DNA of 64,000 nucleotides from Pedobacter duraquae (GCF_004362245.1 NZ_SNWM01000006.1:308750-372749); one strand, 5' to 3'. Positions 26,661 through 36,159 are shown, counted from the stretch's first letter. The notes: generated from the sequence alone by a model not told the origin. Translations and numbers: made by a program.

Positions 26661-27602
26661 TTAAACCTTTACAGTGTTTTTAACCGGTTGGGGAACCTTA
26701 ACGTAATAACCAGTTCCATCGTACGGACGGCGACGAGGGTTGGTAACACAGTTTGTAGAACAGCAGCCCTGCAACTCCTCACCACATGCATCACATTGTG
26801 TGATATGCTCATTGCATTCCGGATTTGCACAGTTGATCATCTTCGGTGTAACTGTACCACAGTTAAAGCATTTAGAGACAACCGTAGGGTTTACTGAGTT
26901 AACATCGACAGCAATCCTGTTGTCAAATACGTAGCATTTGCCTTCAAAATCTTCACCGTTGGCTTCCTTGCCATATTTAATAATACCTCCGTGCAACTGG
27001 TACACGTCGTTAAAGCCATGGTGAAGCAACAGCGCCGACGCTTTTTCGCATTTAATTCCACCGGTGCAATAGGTTAGTACTTTTTTGTCCTTATACTGTG
27101 CCAGCTCATTGATCTTATCCGGAAAATCACGGAAGTTCTCTATATCGAGTGTAATTGCATTCTTAAATTTACCCAGATTGTGCTCGTAATTGGAACGCAC
27201 ATCCAGGATGATCACATCTTCATCATTGATCATATCCCTGAATTCGGCCGGCTCCAGGTGTTTGCCGGTTTGCTTGTTGGGATCTATCACAGTCTTATCA
27301 CGCATACCTGAGTGCACAATTTCGGCCTTATAACGGCAGTGCATCTTGATAAATGAAGGCTCGGCAACATCATCGATCTTAAATTCTGTCTTTGCAAAAC
27401 GGGCATCGGCGTGGATAGCCTCCATATAGGCTGTGCAGGATTCTTTGCTGCCCGAGACTGTTCCGTTCAAACCTTCATCGGCAACGATGATACGTCCAAC
27501 GAGGTTTAAAGATTTACAAAAAGCCAGATGATCTGTCGCGAATTGTTCGGCATTTGCTATAGGTGAATAGCAATAGTAAAGTAAAGTCTGAAATTGTGTC
27601 AT
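26661..27602 (-). CDS. trhO: tRNA uridine(34) hydroxylase TrhO (YceA), rhodanese-type
   Basis: 313 residues. The N-terminal acylphosphatase-like part has GRIIVADEGLNGTVSG. The central rhodanese domain has VIILDVRSNYEHNLGKFKNA and the catalytic Cys179 in VLTYCTGGIKCEKAS. The C-terminus is Cys-rich (CFNCGTV, CANPEC, CDACGEELQGCC) and probably binds zinc. TrhO hydroxylates U34 of certain tRNAs to 5-hydroxyuridine. It is a stand-alone housekeeping gene with a 58-nt gap to the PUL. Confidence 0.93.
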   Translation of the reverse strand: MTQFQTLLYYCYSPIANAEQFATDHLAFCKSLNLVGRIIVADEGLNGTVSGSKESCTAYMEAIHADARFAKTEFKIDDVAEPSFIKMHCRYKAEIVHSGMRDKTVIDPNKQTGKHLEPAEFRDMINDEDVIILDVRSNYEHNLGKFKNAITLDIENFRDFPDKINELAQYKDKKVLTYCTGGIKCEKASALLLHHGFNDVYQLHGGIIKYGKEANGEDFEGKCYVFDNRIAVDVNSVNPTVVSKCFNCGTVTPKMINCANPECNEHITQCDACGEELQGCCSTNCVTNPRRRPYDGTGYYVKVPQPVKNTVKV

Positions 27603-27638
27603 AAATATTGATACCGCTGCAAACGGCGTTTAACGCTG

Positions 27639-27646
27639 CAAAAATA
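27639..27646 (-). promoter_or_regulatory. Candidate -7 element of trhO
   Basis: On the minus strand the bases read TATTTTTG, matching TAnnTTTG, 36 nt before the trhO start codon. I could not find a good TTG at the 19-nt spacing. Confidence 0.35.
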
Positions 27647-27722
27647 AGAATAATTTTGATACATGAAGTTTTTCTTATGGAAAGCATATGAAATTTACAT
27701 CCATAGGATATAAATTTTTCTC

Positions 27723-30170
27723 ATGAGTAAAAACTACCTCTGTTTATTAGCCCTCCTTGTGCTTCTATTTTCTTTTAATTTTCCAGTTGTATTAGCTCAG
27801 GATAAAATGGTACGCATTGAGGGGCATGTTATAGATGAGCATTCCCGGCCACTTGATCAAATCCTGGTTGAGCTGCTGAACCCTGGAGACTCAACGGTAC
27901 TTAAAATAGCGCTTACCAATGCGGAGGGTATGTATTTTTTTGAAAAAATTAAAGTTGGTAGTTATCAGATCTCTATATCCGGACTTGGCTATAAACGATT
28001 TGTCGGCACCGCATTCGATGCAAATTCAACATCCGCTACGCAAAACAGATCAGATATCAGGCTTGAGGCGATCAGCAAACAGCTTAATGAAGTTAGCATT
28101 GTTTCAACGAAACCTTTAATTGAACGGCGCATGGATAAGATAGTAGTCAATGTTGAGAATGCCTCCAGGTTTACTGGTAATTCAGTAATGGATGTCCTGG
28201 AGAAATCGCCGGGTATCACCGTAAACGATGATGGCATTACCATGTCCGGGAAATCAGGTGTGCAGATTCTGATTGATGGGCGGCAAACTTATCTGAGTCA
28301 GGATGCGCTGACTGCCCTTTTGCAGGGAATGCAAAGCTCTGAAGTGGAAGTAATAGAATTAATCAACAAGCCTTCTGCTAAATATGATGCTGCAGGTACA
28401 GCGGGAATCATCAATATCCGTACAAAAAGAGATAAGCGGTCTGGAGCTAATGGAAATGTGAACATTGGCGCAGGTTATGGTGAAACAAGCAAGTACAATG
28501 GCGGGGCAAGCCTGAATTACCGGGGCGGTAAGCTGAATGCATTTGCCGATTATAATTATAGCGACTATGGTGTGGAGGGGTTTTTAAATCTAAACAGGGT
28601 AGTGCGCTATGCTGGCGCTACAACAACTTACCTTCAGCATACAGGTTATCATGATCGAAAAACAAATCATGCGTATAAAGCTGGGCTCGATTATCGCCTC
28701 AATGCCAGGCATGCTATTGGTTTTTTGTATAACGGATATTTGAATGGATCGGCTTCGCCGGATAATCCCTCAAATACGGCCATTCAGACTATAGATGGCT
28801 TAAATACAATCGTTGGTACAACCCGTGTGGCTAACCAGAACCTGCAACGTTTTCATAACAACAGTTTTAATTTAAATTATATCGGTAAACTGGATACGCT
28901 AGGGCAGGAACTTATAATAGATCTGGTTTATGGAACCTATTATGGCAAAGAAAATGATCAGCGCAAAGTAGATACGGTGTACAATCTAAAATCCGGATTG
29001 TATTTTGTGCGGAACAGCACTTTGTCTGATATCAATATTAAAACTGTGAAGGTGAATTATACCTACCCGCTCAGTAAAACAACAACACTGCAAATGGGGC
29101 TTAAATCTAGTTGGGTGGTAACTGATAATAATCTGCAGTATCTCAAAAGTCTTGGTGATGAACTACATTTTCAGTCCGTAGGGCTCTTCAGCAATAGGTT
29201 CGTCTACGATGAAAATATAAACGCAGCGTTTCTGGATTATGCCGGACAATATGGGGGGCTGGGCATTCAGTTTGGCTTGCGGGCAGAGCAGACAAATGCC
29301 AGCGCCAGGCTGATTAATGTGTCTGACAGGAATTATAAATACATTGATTTATTTCCGAGTCTGGCGCTTTCTTATAAGCTGAACGATCGGAATGATCTTA
29401 GTCTGTCCTATAGCAGACGCATCGATCGGCCCGACTATGATAGCCTTAACCCGGCATTACGCGAATTTGATAACAAGACATTCTGGAAAGGTAACGAGTT
29501 CCTGACGCCCCAATACAGTAACGGAGTGGAATTCTCCCATTCCTTTAAAGGAGTATTGATTACTTCGGTAGAATATACTGTTACAAAGGATGCGATGATT
29601 GGCGTTACCGAGCAGGATGATGCGACGGGAAGAACCTATGTCATTAAAAGAAACCTAAATACCGTAAAGAATTATTCGACTAACCTGTATGCTGGATTCA
29701 CGTTGCTGAAATGGTGGCAAATAAACAACAACCTCAATGTTTATCATAGTGATTTTAATTATACCTACAATAACAATGATTATCATGGCGGTCAGACTTC
29801 TGTTAACCTGAATTTGAGTAATTCATTTAATCTCCCGGGAGGCATAGTTACTGAACTGGCCTTTGTGTATCAATCTGGATTAACATATGGGCTAGATAAA
29901 ATTAATTACTTTTCGTTCATTGATGCAGGCTTAAAAAAAGCCTTTTTAAACAAGAAGCTGATGATTCGGGCAAGTTTAAATGATATCTTTAACAAAAGGA
30001 TTATCAATGGCGTTACCCGGTATCAGGGCATAGACCTAAGCTTTAATCAAAAAAGAGAAAGTCGTATTGCAAGACTCAGTATGAGCTATGCATTTGGTAA
30101 TTCAACAGTAAAACAGGCCTCCCGTCGGGCAAATGCTGCTGAACAGGAGGCTGGTAGGTTAAAACAGTAA
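27723..30170 (+). CDS. Outer-membrane beta-barrel protein, TonB-receptor-like (OMP_b-brl_3 type)
   Basis: 815 residues. The signal peptide ends in VVLAQ. A carboxypeptidase-regulatory-like domain (IEGHVIDEHSRPLDQILVEL) is followed by a plug-like segment (VMDVLEKSPGITVNDDGITM, GVQILIDGRQTYL, SAKYDAAGTAGIINIRTK) and a barrel to the C-terminus, the arrangement of the outer-membrane beta-barrel family 3 common in Bacteroidota. No partner lipoprotein is nearby. The cargo is unknown. It is divergent from trhO and convergent with the DUF5686 gene. Confidence 0.85.
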   Translation: MSKNYLCLLALLVLLFSFNFPVVLAQDKMVRIEGHVIDEHSRPLDQILVELLNPGDSTVLKIALTNAEGMYFFEKIKVGSYQISISGLGYKRFVGTAFDANSTSATQNRSDIRLEAISKQLNEVSIVSTKPLIERRMDKIVVNVENASRFTGNSVMDVLEKSPGITVNDDGITMSGKSGVQILIDGRQTYLSQDALTALLQGMQSSEVEVIELINKPSAKYDAAGTAGIINIRTKRDKRSGANGNVNIGAGYGETSKYNGGASLNYRGGKLNAFADYNYSDYGVEGFLNLNRVVRYAGATTTYLQHTGYHDRKTNHAYKAGLDYRLNARHAIGFLYNGYLNGSASPDNPSNTAIQTIDGLNTIVGTTRVANQNLQRFHNNSFNLNYIGKLDTLGQELIIDLVYGTYYGKENDQRKVDTVYNLKSGLYFVRNSTLSDINIKTVKVNYTYPLSKTTTLQMGLKSSWVVTDNNLQYLKSLGDELHFQSVGLFSNRFVYDENINAAFLDYAGQYGGLGIQFGLRAEQTNASARLINVSDRNYKYIDLFPSLALSYKLNDRNDLSLSYSRRIDRPDYDSLNPALREFDNKTFWKGNEFLTPQYSNGVEFSHSFKGVLITSVEYTVTKDAMIGVTEQDDATGRTYVIKRNLNTVKNYSTNLYAGFTLLKWWQINNNLNVYHSDFNYTYNNNDYHGGQTSVNLNLSNSFNLPGGIVTELAFVYQSGLTYGLDKINYFSFIDAGLKKAFLNKKLMIRASLNDIFNKRIINGVTRYQGIDLSFNQKRESRIARLSMSYAFGNSTVKQASRRANAAEQEAGRLKQ

Positions 30171-30183
30171 ATTAACTGCCGAC

Positions 30184-32634
30184 TTAAAATCCGTACGATA
30201 TCCTGAATCCCTGCTGTACTTTTTTATTTCCGTCGTACGCAAAACCGTAGGTAGCCCTGAAAATCAGGCGTTGCAAACCAAAATAGAACTCTTTGTAATT
30301 TCTTTTGTCAGGCTGCGTGAGGTAGTTAAACCCAGCTACTTCCTCCAGCTTAAGCTTGCGGATCAACGGGATCTTGTTGGTGATTAAACCGGCAAAGTTA
30401 TGCTCGATATGTGCTTCGAAATACTGATGGTCGGTACTGTACTGGTAGAAATCAAGGAATTGGAATTTTCTGAGATCCGGCAGCGAGGTTAACGAGTTGT
30501 TACCTCTGAAATGCTTGCTATCCGGGTAATATACCACCGCATTGTTCAGGAATTTTCCTGCACTAACCATAAAAGAGGTATAGCCCCATAAACCTAAGCT
30601 GATTCGTTCCTGAGAGATTTCCAGGTTCACCAGATCATAATCGGCATCGCTGTTAAGCGCCCCCTTTATTCCCTTGCGATAGCTCAACTGCAGTTTAGGA
30701 TACCTGGACTCCTGATAAAACTTGCCATCGGGGCGGGTAATATATTTTTGAGCAATAGAGTAGGTAAGCACTGCACTCAGCGTTAAAGCTTTATAGTCTG
30801 GGAACAAACGGGTATCTGCAGTTGGTGTAAATGGGTTGTTTGACGTAAACTCCCTGTCTTTACGATCAACAAATTTGTAGTCTGTAGTATTTGCCAGATC
30901 GAAATTCTTGGCATAATCGATAGCTGCTGACGCTTGTAATCCCGTTGCCAGCTCCCTGCCACTGCTGATGTTCACAAAATTCTTTTTGTAGAACTTGGAG
31001 AAGTTTCTTTCAAATAATAAGGAGTTTAATGAGTTGGAAAATAAACTCATTGTTCCATACCTGTTTAAGTCGTAAATACCTGAGCCAAACGAGAAATTGA
31101 CGCTAGCCTTTTTTATCGGATCGTAATAGTAGCTCGAACTCAAGTTTGCCGTAAACGTCTGGTTCGAAAAGCCATAACGCACTTCAGGCCTGATACTGTA
31201 CCGTTTGCTGTCTTCCAGCTCCTTAGTATAGGTAACACCATATTTTATTCCGAATCCTTCCACGGTGTTATAGAACAGTGACCGTAGTACAGGATCAAGT
31301 CGCAGATATTTTTTGTCATATCTGTCATTGATGCTATAGCCACTTAACAATAGTTTGCTTACCGTGAAGTTGTTGTTTACCTTTTCTAATGAATCCAGGT
31401 ATTTCCTCGACTCTTTCCTTTTAGCGATACTGTCTTTGCGTACATAATCGAAACGTTCTTCCTGTGTTAAGGGAATAGGGCGGTTATTGACCCAATAGGC
31501 GGAATCTTTTTTGTTAACAGCTTTGGCAACTTTAAGAATTTCTCCGGTAAAGAAACCTTTAGGGAAATTAGGGTTCAGGTCATAATTGTTATATACACCC
31601 AGATAATATCCCTCAAATTTAAACCCGAATACATTTCCGTTGAACTTAAAATTGATGTTGGATGGCATGTAGGTCTTATCAACCCGCATAAATTGTTGGG
31701 CGATATTTAGCGTGTCGATCAGGTTGATACCCGTACTTTTTGTCAGGTAAAGATCAGTGCCTAAAATTCTCCAGCTGTCGTCAGTAATATAGATAATACC
31801 CCTAAACACCGGATCGTGCTCCCTGCGGGGGATCACCTCAATTTTATTGATACTTTCGCCATTATATGCTGAAACGCCCAATAACTTGTATTTGTAATAG
31901 AACAGGGCGTTGTCTGCGATAGGAGAGACAAAACCTCTGGAGCTCAATACATTTTCGAGCATGAGGTTGTTGTAAAAGTTAACGTTTAGATCTGACGCCT
32001 TATTGAAACTAAAGGCGTTATTACGACCTGCAACTTTTGAAGAGATCATCTCTTCGTGGATTTTATTAGGGCGCTGATAGCTGTAGCGAGACTGCGACTC
32101 CGATAAGTATAAGATCCCTTTTCTATTGGTATCCAGGTCCAGTGTTTTCTGGATATCACGGCCAAAGAATTTTTTAGGTGCGCCAACCAGCTTTTGTACA
32201 CCTTTAATATAGACATCTGCACCAAACTCTCTAACTTCTGTTAAGTGTTTTTTTCTATTCTTAATTGCATTTCGGATAATTTCAAAAGCAGGGTCTTCAG
32301 CATTTGGCCGGATCGTTACGCCAGTAAGCGTATACGACTCGGGCGTCATAACCACATTCAAAGCCTCGTTGCCACCTACATTAACAGTCTTTTCAGTGGG
32401 CTTATAGCCGATCGCGCGAAAGGTAAGTGTCACTGTACCCGGATCAACTTTCAACGTAAATACGCCATCGATATTGGCTGAAGTTCCGGTAGAGGTGCCT
32501 TTAATGTAAATCGTAGCAAATGATACCGGCTCACCCGAGGTATCTTTTACTGTGCCTGAGAGTTTGGCTTGTTGTGCAGAAAGTGAAAAGCACACTGTAG
32601 TCATCAGGAAGAGCGCAAGATAGAGTTGTTTCAT
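30184..32634 (-). CDS. DUF5686 outer-membrane protein with carboxypeptidase-like regulatory domain
   Basis: 816 residues. After a signal peptide (ending SLSAQQ) comes a CarboxypepD_reg-like domain (LSGTVKDTSGEPVSFATIYI, FTLKVDPGTVTLTFRAIGYK). The rest fits DUF5686: EIIRNAIKNRKKHLTEVREF, YLSESQSRYSYQRPNKIHEE and a long predicted beta-barrel. The function is not established; the family is a conserved Bacteroidota outer-membrane protein. It stands alone: convergent with the previous gene across 13 nt and divergent from kbl. Confidence 0.85.
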   Translation of the reverse strand: MKQLYLALFLMTTVCFSLSAQQAKLSGTVKDTSGEPVSFATIYIKGTSTGTSANIDGVFTLKVDPGTVTLTFRAIGYKPTEKTVNVGGNEALNVVMTPESYTLTGVTIRPNAEDPAFEIIRNAIKNRKKHLTEVREFGADVYIKGVQKLVGAPKKFFGRDIQKTLDLDTNRKGILYLSESQSRYSYQRPNKIHEEMISSKVAGRNNAFSFNKASDLNVNFYNNLMLENVLSSRGFVSPIADNALFYYKYKLLGVSAYNGESINKIEVIPRREHDPVFRGIIYITDDSWRILGTDLYLTKSTGINLIDTLNIAQQFMRVDKTYMPSNINFKFNGNVFGFKFEGYYLGVYNNYDLNPNFPKGFFTGEILKVAKAVNKKDSAYWVNNRPIPLTQEERFDYVRKDSIAKRKESRKYLDSLEKVNNNFTVSKLLLSGYSINDRYDKKYLRLDPVLRSLFYNTVEGFGIKYGVTYTKELEDSKRYSIRPEVRYGFSNQTFTANLSSSYYYDPIKKASVNFSFGSGIYDLNRYGTMSLFSNSLNSLLFERNFSKFYKKNFVNISSGRELATGLQASAAIDYAKNFDLANTTDYKFVDRKDREFTSNNPFTPTADTRLFPDYKALTLSAVLTYSIAQKYITRPDGKFYQESRYPKLQLSYRKGIKGALNSDADYDLVNLEISQERISLGLWGYTSFMVSAGKFLNNAVVYYPDSKHFRGNNSLTSLPDLRKFQFLDFYQYSTDHQYFEAHIEHNFAGLITNKIPLIRKLKLEEVAGFNYLTQPDKRNYKEFYFGLQRLIFRATYGFAYDGNKKVQQGFRISYGF

Positions 32635-32708
32635 ATTAATGTAAAAATGCTAAGATCGGATTCTTTTCGGTGTTAACAGGGAAATCTATGTTAAAGTTTG
32701 TTAATAAG

Positions 32709-32716
32709 CAAATATA
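32709..32716 (-). promoter_or_regulatory. Candidate -7 element of the DUF5686 gene
   Basis: Minus-strand TATATTTG matches TAnnTTTG and sits 74 nt before the DUF5686 start codon, close to the oppositely oriented kbl element. No good TTG is seen at 19 nt. Confidence 0.35.
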
Positions 32717-32744
32717 TTGTTTACCGCGAAAGCGTATTATTCCC

Positions 32745-32752
32745 TAACTTTG
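32745..32752 (+). promoter_or_regulatory. Candidate -7 element of kbl
   Basis: TAACTTTG matches TAnnTTTG and ends 19 nt before the kbl ATG, which gives a short leader as expected for this group. The upstream TTG is not at the ideal distance. Confidence 0.45.
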
Positions 32753-32771
32753 GCCAACCAATAAAGACACT

Positions 32772-33959
32772 ATGTATAAAACATTACAACCTGTGCTTCA
32801 GCAGGAACTGGAACAAATAGAAAAAGACGGCTTATTTAAACGTGAACGTGTAATTACCAGCCCTCAGGGAGCAGATATTAAGGTAAGCACTGGTCAGGAT
32901 GTGATTAACTTCTGCGCAAATAACTACCTGGGTCTGTCTTCTGATCAAAGGGTGATCGACGCAGCAAAAAAAGCACTTGATCAATACGGTTATGGCATGT
33001 CGTCCGTAAGATTTATCTGTGGAACACAGGATGTGCATATCGAACTGGAAGAGAAATTATCTAAGTTCCTGGGTACCGAAGATACTATTTTGTACGCTGC
33101 AGCTTTCGATGCCAACGGTGGTGTTTTTGAACCTCTGTTTAATGATCAGGATGCAATAATTTCTGATGAATTAAATCACGCATCCATTATCGACGGGGTG
33201 CGTTTAACAAAGTCGAAACGTTTCAGATATAAACACAATGATATGGCTGATCTTGAGGCACAGCTTCAGGCGGCATCCGCATGCAGACATCGCATTATCG
33301 TTACCGATGGCGCTTTCTCTATGGACGGAACGATAGCGCAATTGGATAAGATCTGTGACCTTGCGGATAAATACGAAGCACTTGTGATGATTGATGAGTC
33401 GCACTGCTCAGGATTTATGGGTAAGAACGGACGTGGCACACATGAGCACTGTGGTGTGACGGACCGCATTGACATCATCACCGGTACTTTAGGTAAGGCC
33501 CTTGGTGGTGCTTCGGGTGGTTTTACATCGGGAAAAAAAGAAATTATCGCTATGCTGCGCCAGCGCTCAAGACCATATCTGTTCTCCAATACATTAGCCC
33601 CGGCAATTGCAGGCGCTTCTGTAGCTGTTCTGGATATGTTAAGCGAAACAACAGCCTTAAGAGACAAACTGGAAAACAATACCATGTATTTCAGGGAAAA
33701 GATGACTGCAGCAGGTTTTGATATCAAAGCCGGAGTGCATCCAATTGTGCCTGTGATGCTTTATGATGCTAAGCTTGCACAGGAGTTTGCAGCAAAAATG
33801 CTGGAAGAAGGCATCTATGTAATCGGTTTCTATTATCCCGTAGTACCGCAGGGAAAAGCAAGAATCCGCGTTCAGCTTTCTGCGGCTCATGAGCAGCATC
33901 ACCTGGATCAGGCAATTGCCGCTTTTACCAAAGTAGGAAAAGCACTTGGTGTAATCTAG
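32772..33959 (+). CDS. kbl: Glycine C-acetyltransferase (2-amino-3-ketobutyrate CoA ligase)
   Basis: 395 residues, standard length for this PLP-dependent alpha-oxoamine synthase. The cofactor lysine is Lys242 in TGTLGKALGG. Other landmarks are FCANNYLGLSSD, MIDESHCSGFMGKNGRGT and the C-terminal ARIRVQLSAAHEQHHLD. It converts 2-amino-3-ketobutyrate and CoA into glycine and acetyl-CoA. The matching threonine dehydrogenase is encoded 28 kb to the left. Confidence 0.95.
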   Translation: MYKTLQPVLQQELEQIEKDGLFKRERVITSPQGADIKVSTGQDVINFCANNYLGLSSDQRVIDAAKKALDQYGYGMSSVRFICGTQDVHIELEEKLSKFLGTEDTILYAAAFDANGGVFEPLFNDQDAIISDELNHASIIDGVRLTKSKRFRYKHNDMADLEAQLQAASACRHRIIVTDGAFSMDGTIAQLDKICDLADKYEALVMIDESHCSGFMGKNGRGTHEHCGVTDRIDIITGTLGKALGGASGGFTSGKKEIIAMLRQRSRPYLFSNTLAPAIAGASVAVLDMLSETTALRDKLENNTMYFREKMTAAGFDIKAGVHPIVPVMLYDAKLAQEFAAKMLEEGIYVIGFYYPVVPQGKARIRVQLSAAHEQHHLDQAIAAFTKVGKALGVI

Positions 33960-33972
33960 ATTTCATTTTTAG

Positions 33973-34034
33973 CCTCTGCAGGTTCATTTATTGCCGTAAG
34001 GCAGACCTGAAGTCTATTTTTGAACCCGCAGAGG
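33973..34034 (+). promoter_or_regulatory. Long inverted repeat in the kbl-pheS gap
   Basis: CCTCTGCAGGTTCA (33973-33986) is complementary to TGAACCCGCAGAGG (34021-34034) with one mismatch, enclosing 34 nt. Inside is a smaller AGAC/GTCT stem followed by ATTTTT. The structure lies after the kbl stop and just before the pheS -7 element. It may be the kbl terminator. Because the -7 element follows it, it is probably not part of the main pheS mRNA. Confidence 0.5.
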
Positions 34035-34059
34035 TATAAAATTATTGCCGAAATTGCTG

Positions 34060-34067
34060 TATATTTG
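34060..34067 (+). promoter_or_regulatory. Candidate -7 element of pheS
   Basis: TATATTTG followed by C matches TAnnTTTG and lies only 4 nt before the ATG at 34072. Transcripts would start at or next to the start codon, so the pheS mRNA may be almost leaderless. Confidence 0.45.
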
Positions 34068-34071
34068 CGCT

Positions 34072-35109
34072 ATGTTACAAGATAAGATAACACAATATAC
34101 AGCCGAAATTAATGCTTTCCATACAGCAAATGCTGATGAGCTGGAACAATTCAGAATTAAATTCTTAGGTACCAAAGGTATCATCAAAGATATATTTGAC
34201 GAGTTTAAAGCCGTTTCACCTGAAGAGAAAAGATCTCTTGGTAAGGTTTTAAATGAGTTTAAACAATTGGCAGAAGCAAAATACCAGGATCTTAAAGAAG
34301 CTGAAACAGAAGTTTCGGCAGGTAAGGATGCTGGCATGGATCTTACCCTGCCGGGCGAAGCTTTCGAAGTTGGCGCACGCCATCCTTTAGCCCTTGTGAG
34401 ACGCGAAATTGTCGACATCTTCAGTAAACTTGGTTTCGTTGTTGCCGAAGGGCCGGAAATTGAGGACGACTGGCATAACTTCTCTGCACTGAATTTCCCG
34501 GAAGAACACCCGGCACGTGATATGCAGGATACCTTTTTTATCAAAAAAGGTGGCGAAAAAGGAGACATCGCCCTGCGTACACACACTTCATCCGTTCAGG
34601 TGCGCATGATGGAAGCCGGTCAGCCGCCTTTCCGGGCGATTATGCCGGGTCGCGTATACCGCAACGAAGCAATATCTGCACGTGCACACTGTTTCTTCCA
34701 TCAGGTGGAAGGTCTGTATGTAGATGAAAACGTTTCCTTTGCCGACCTGAAACAAACGTTGTTCTATTTTGTACAGGAGCTGTATGGCGAAGGTACTAAA
34801 GTGCGCTTCCGTCCTTCATATTTCCCTTTTACTGAGCCTTCGGCAGAAATGGATATCTCTTGTACCATCTGTAAAGGTGCCGGTTGCCCGCTTTGTAAAT
34901 ACAGTGGTTGGGTAGAAATCCTTGGCTGCGGTATGGTAGACCCTAACGTCTTGGAAAACTGCGGCATCGATAGCAAAAAATACAGCGGATTTGCATTCGG
35001 AATGGGTATAGAACGGATTACCAACCTTAAATTTGAAATTAAAGATCTGCGTCTTTTCTCTGAGAACGATTCCAGATTCCTTAAACAATATAAAAGCTCC
35101 CTGATTTAA
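34072..35109 (+). CDS. pheS: Phenylalanine--tRNA ligase alpha subunit
   Basis: 345 residues from the ATG at 34072; nine upstream in-frame codons overlap the promoter element and are rejected. Class II landmarks are GARHPLALVRREI, RTHTSSVQVRMME, VRFRPSYFPFTEPSAEMDIS (motif 2 region) and FGMGIERITNLKF (motif 3). The insertion CTICKGAGCPLCKYSGW is typical of this subunit outside the proteobacteria. It charges tRNA-Phe together with PheT, whose gene is not in the window. The stop codon overlaps the ATG of the next gene by one base. Confidence 0.96.
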   Translation: MLQDKITQYTAEINAFHTANADELEQFRIKFLGTKGIIKDIFDEFKAVSPEEKRSLGKVLNEFKQLAEAKYQDLKEAETEVSAGKDAGMDLTLPGEAFEVGARHPLALVRREIVDIFSKLGFVVAEGPEIEDDWHNFSALNFPEEHPARDMQDTFFIKKGGEKGDIALRTHTSSVQVRMMEAGQPPFRAIMPGRVYRNEAISARAHCFFHQVEGLYVDENVSFADLKQTLFYFVQELYGEGTKVRFRPSYFPFTEPSAEMDISCTICKGAGCPLCKYSGWVEILGCGMVDPNVLENCGIDSKKYSGFAFGMGIERITNLKFEIKDLRLFSENDSRFLKQYKSSLI

Positions 35110-35516
35110 TGATGAAGAGACTCGCCGGCTTTTGTATGTTGATGATGATTCTTAACGGATGCGGTAAGGGTGATAATTATATTCCGGAAGTGCCCGTAAA
35201 TTATACGGTAACGATCCAGGAGTTTAACATCAAGGCAAAAAACGGTGTGCTGCTTGTGGCGGATCAGGGTGTTGCAGGCCTGCTAATTGTGAATACGGCC
35301 GCAGGATACAGGGCTTACGACAGGTGTAGTTCTGTAAATCCACAGCAACTCTGCAAAATTACTGCCGATGATGGTGGTATAACGGCTACTGACCCCTGCA
35401 CAGGTGCTAAATTTCTGCTTTTAGATGGAAGTCCGCAAAAAGCCCCTGCGGTACGGAGTCTGAAAGCCTATCGTATAAGTTTACAAGGGCAGCAACTCCT
35501 ACAGGTCACGAATTAA
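35109..35516 (+). CDS. Lipoprotein with a degenerate Rieske-like domain
   Basis: 135 residues. The lipobox MILNGC gives Cys18. The rest resembles the C-terminal Rieske fold of small Bacteroidota lipoproteins: GYRAYDRCSSVN, then ITATDPCTGAKF, then KAPAVRSLKAYRIS. In true Rieske proteins the cluster is held by CxH and CxxH pairs. Here Cys73 and Cys97 have no matching histidines (the second site reads DPCTG), and the protein has no His at all. It probably cannot bind a [2Fe-2S] cluster. The start overlaps the pheS stop and the stop overlaps the tetR start, so the three genes form one transcript. The function is unknown. Confidence 0.75.
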   Translation: MMKRLAGFCMLMMILNGCGKGDNYIPEVPVNYTVTIQEFNIKAKNGVLLVADQGVAGLLIVNTAAGYRAYDRCSSVNPQQLCKITADDGGITATDPCTGAKFLLLDGSPQKAPAVRSLKAYRISLQGQQLLQVTN

Positions 35517-36091
35517 TGGAACCAGAAAAAATCAAAGAAAGCATCATCCGGGCAGCGAAAGACTTGTTCAGGAAATATGGTTATCATAAGACCAGTGTGA
35601 ACGAGATTGCTAAAAAAGCACGTATTGCCAAAGCAACAATTTATAAATACTTTGAGAGCAAAGAACAGGTGCTTGATGCGATCCTGATGGATTATCTGGA
35701 TCTTAACCTCCGCGAGATCCTTAAAAATAAAGCGCAGTTTGCCAATGAGGAAGAACACCTTAAAGCTTTGGTGATGAAAACATGCCGCCTAACCTATACC
35801 GTGTGCAACGAGTTTATTGGTTGGGACTTTGTACGTGAGAATGCCAACTCCCAGGAGTTTCTTAAGCACCTCTCTGATCAGCTCGAATCACTTTTACTTG
35901 CTGCCTATCTGGAGCTGGACCACTTTAGAAACAACCCCTCAAGAAAAGAAGGTCTTGCTTTCCTATTAAAGGCCAGCAAGAGCATCGTGTTCTCTTTCGC
36001 CTTTACTTCAGTTAGCGATTCGGACGTGCGAAAAAACTTCGTGAGCTTCCAGAAAGAACTGCTTCCCTTCCTGGTTAAAGCAGCGCTTTAA
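35516..36091 (+). CDS. TetR/AcrR-family transcriptional regulator
   Basis: 191 residues. The N-terminal TetR HTH is clear: IIRAAKDLFRKYGYHKTSVN and IAKKARIAKATIYKYFESKE. The C-terminal ligand/dimer domain (from ~50) is not assignable to a known ligand class. The ATG overlaps the stop of the preceding lipoprotein gene by one base. A small divergent-type target is not visible; the nearest candidate targets are its own operon or the promoter at 36161-36191. Confidence 0.9.
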   Translation: MEPEKIKESIIRAAKDLFRKYGYHKTSVNEIAKKARIAKATIYKYFESKEQVLDAILMDYLDLNLREILKNKAQFANEEEHLKALVMKTCRLTYTVCNEFIGWDFVRENANSQEFLKHLSDQLESLLLAAYLELDHFRNNPSRKEGLAFLLKASKSIVFSFAFTSVSDSDVRKNFVSFQKELLPFLVKAAL

Positions 36092-36159
36092 CAGCCCGAC
36101 TTACCATTCCCTAATTCTTCAGACGACAAAATACTTTACATAAATTTAATCTATACCGA

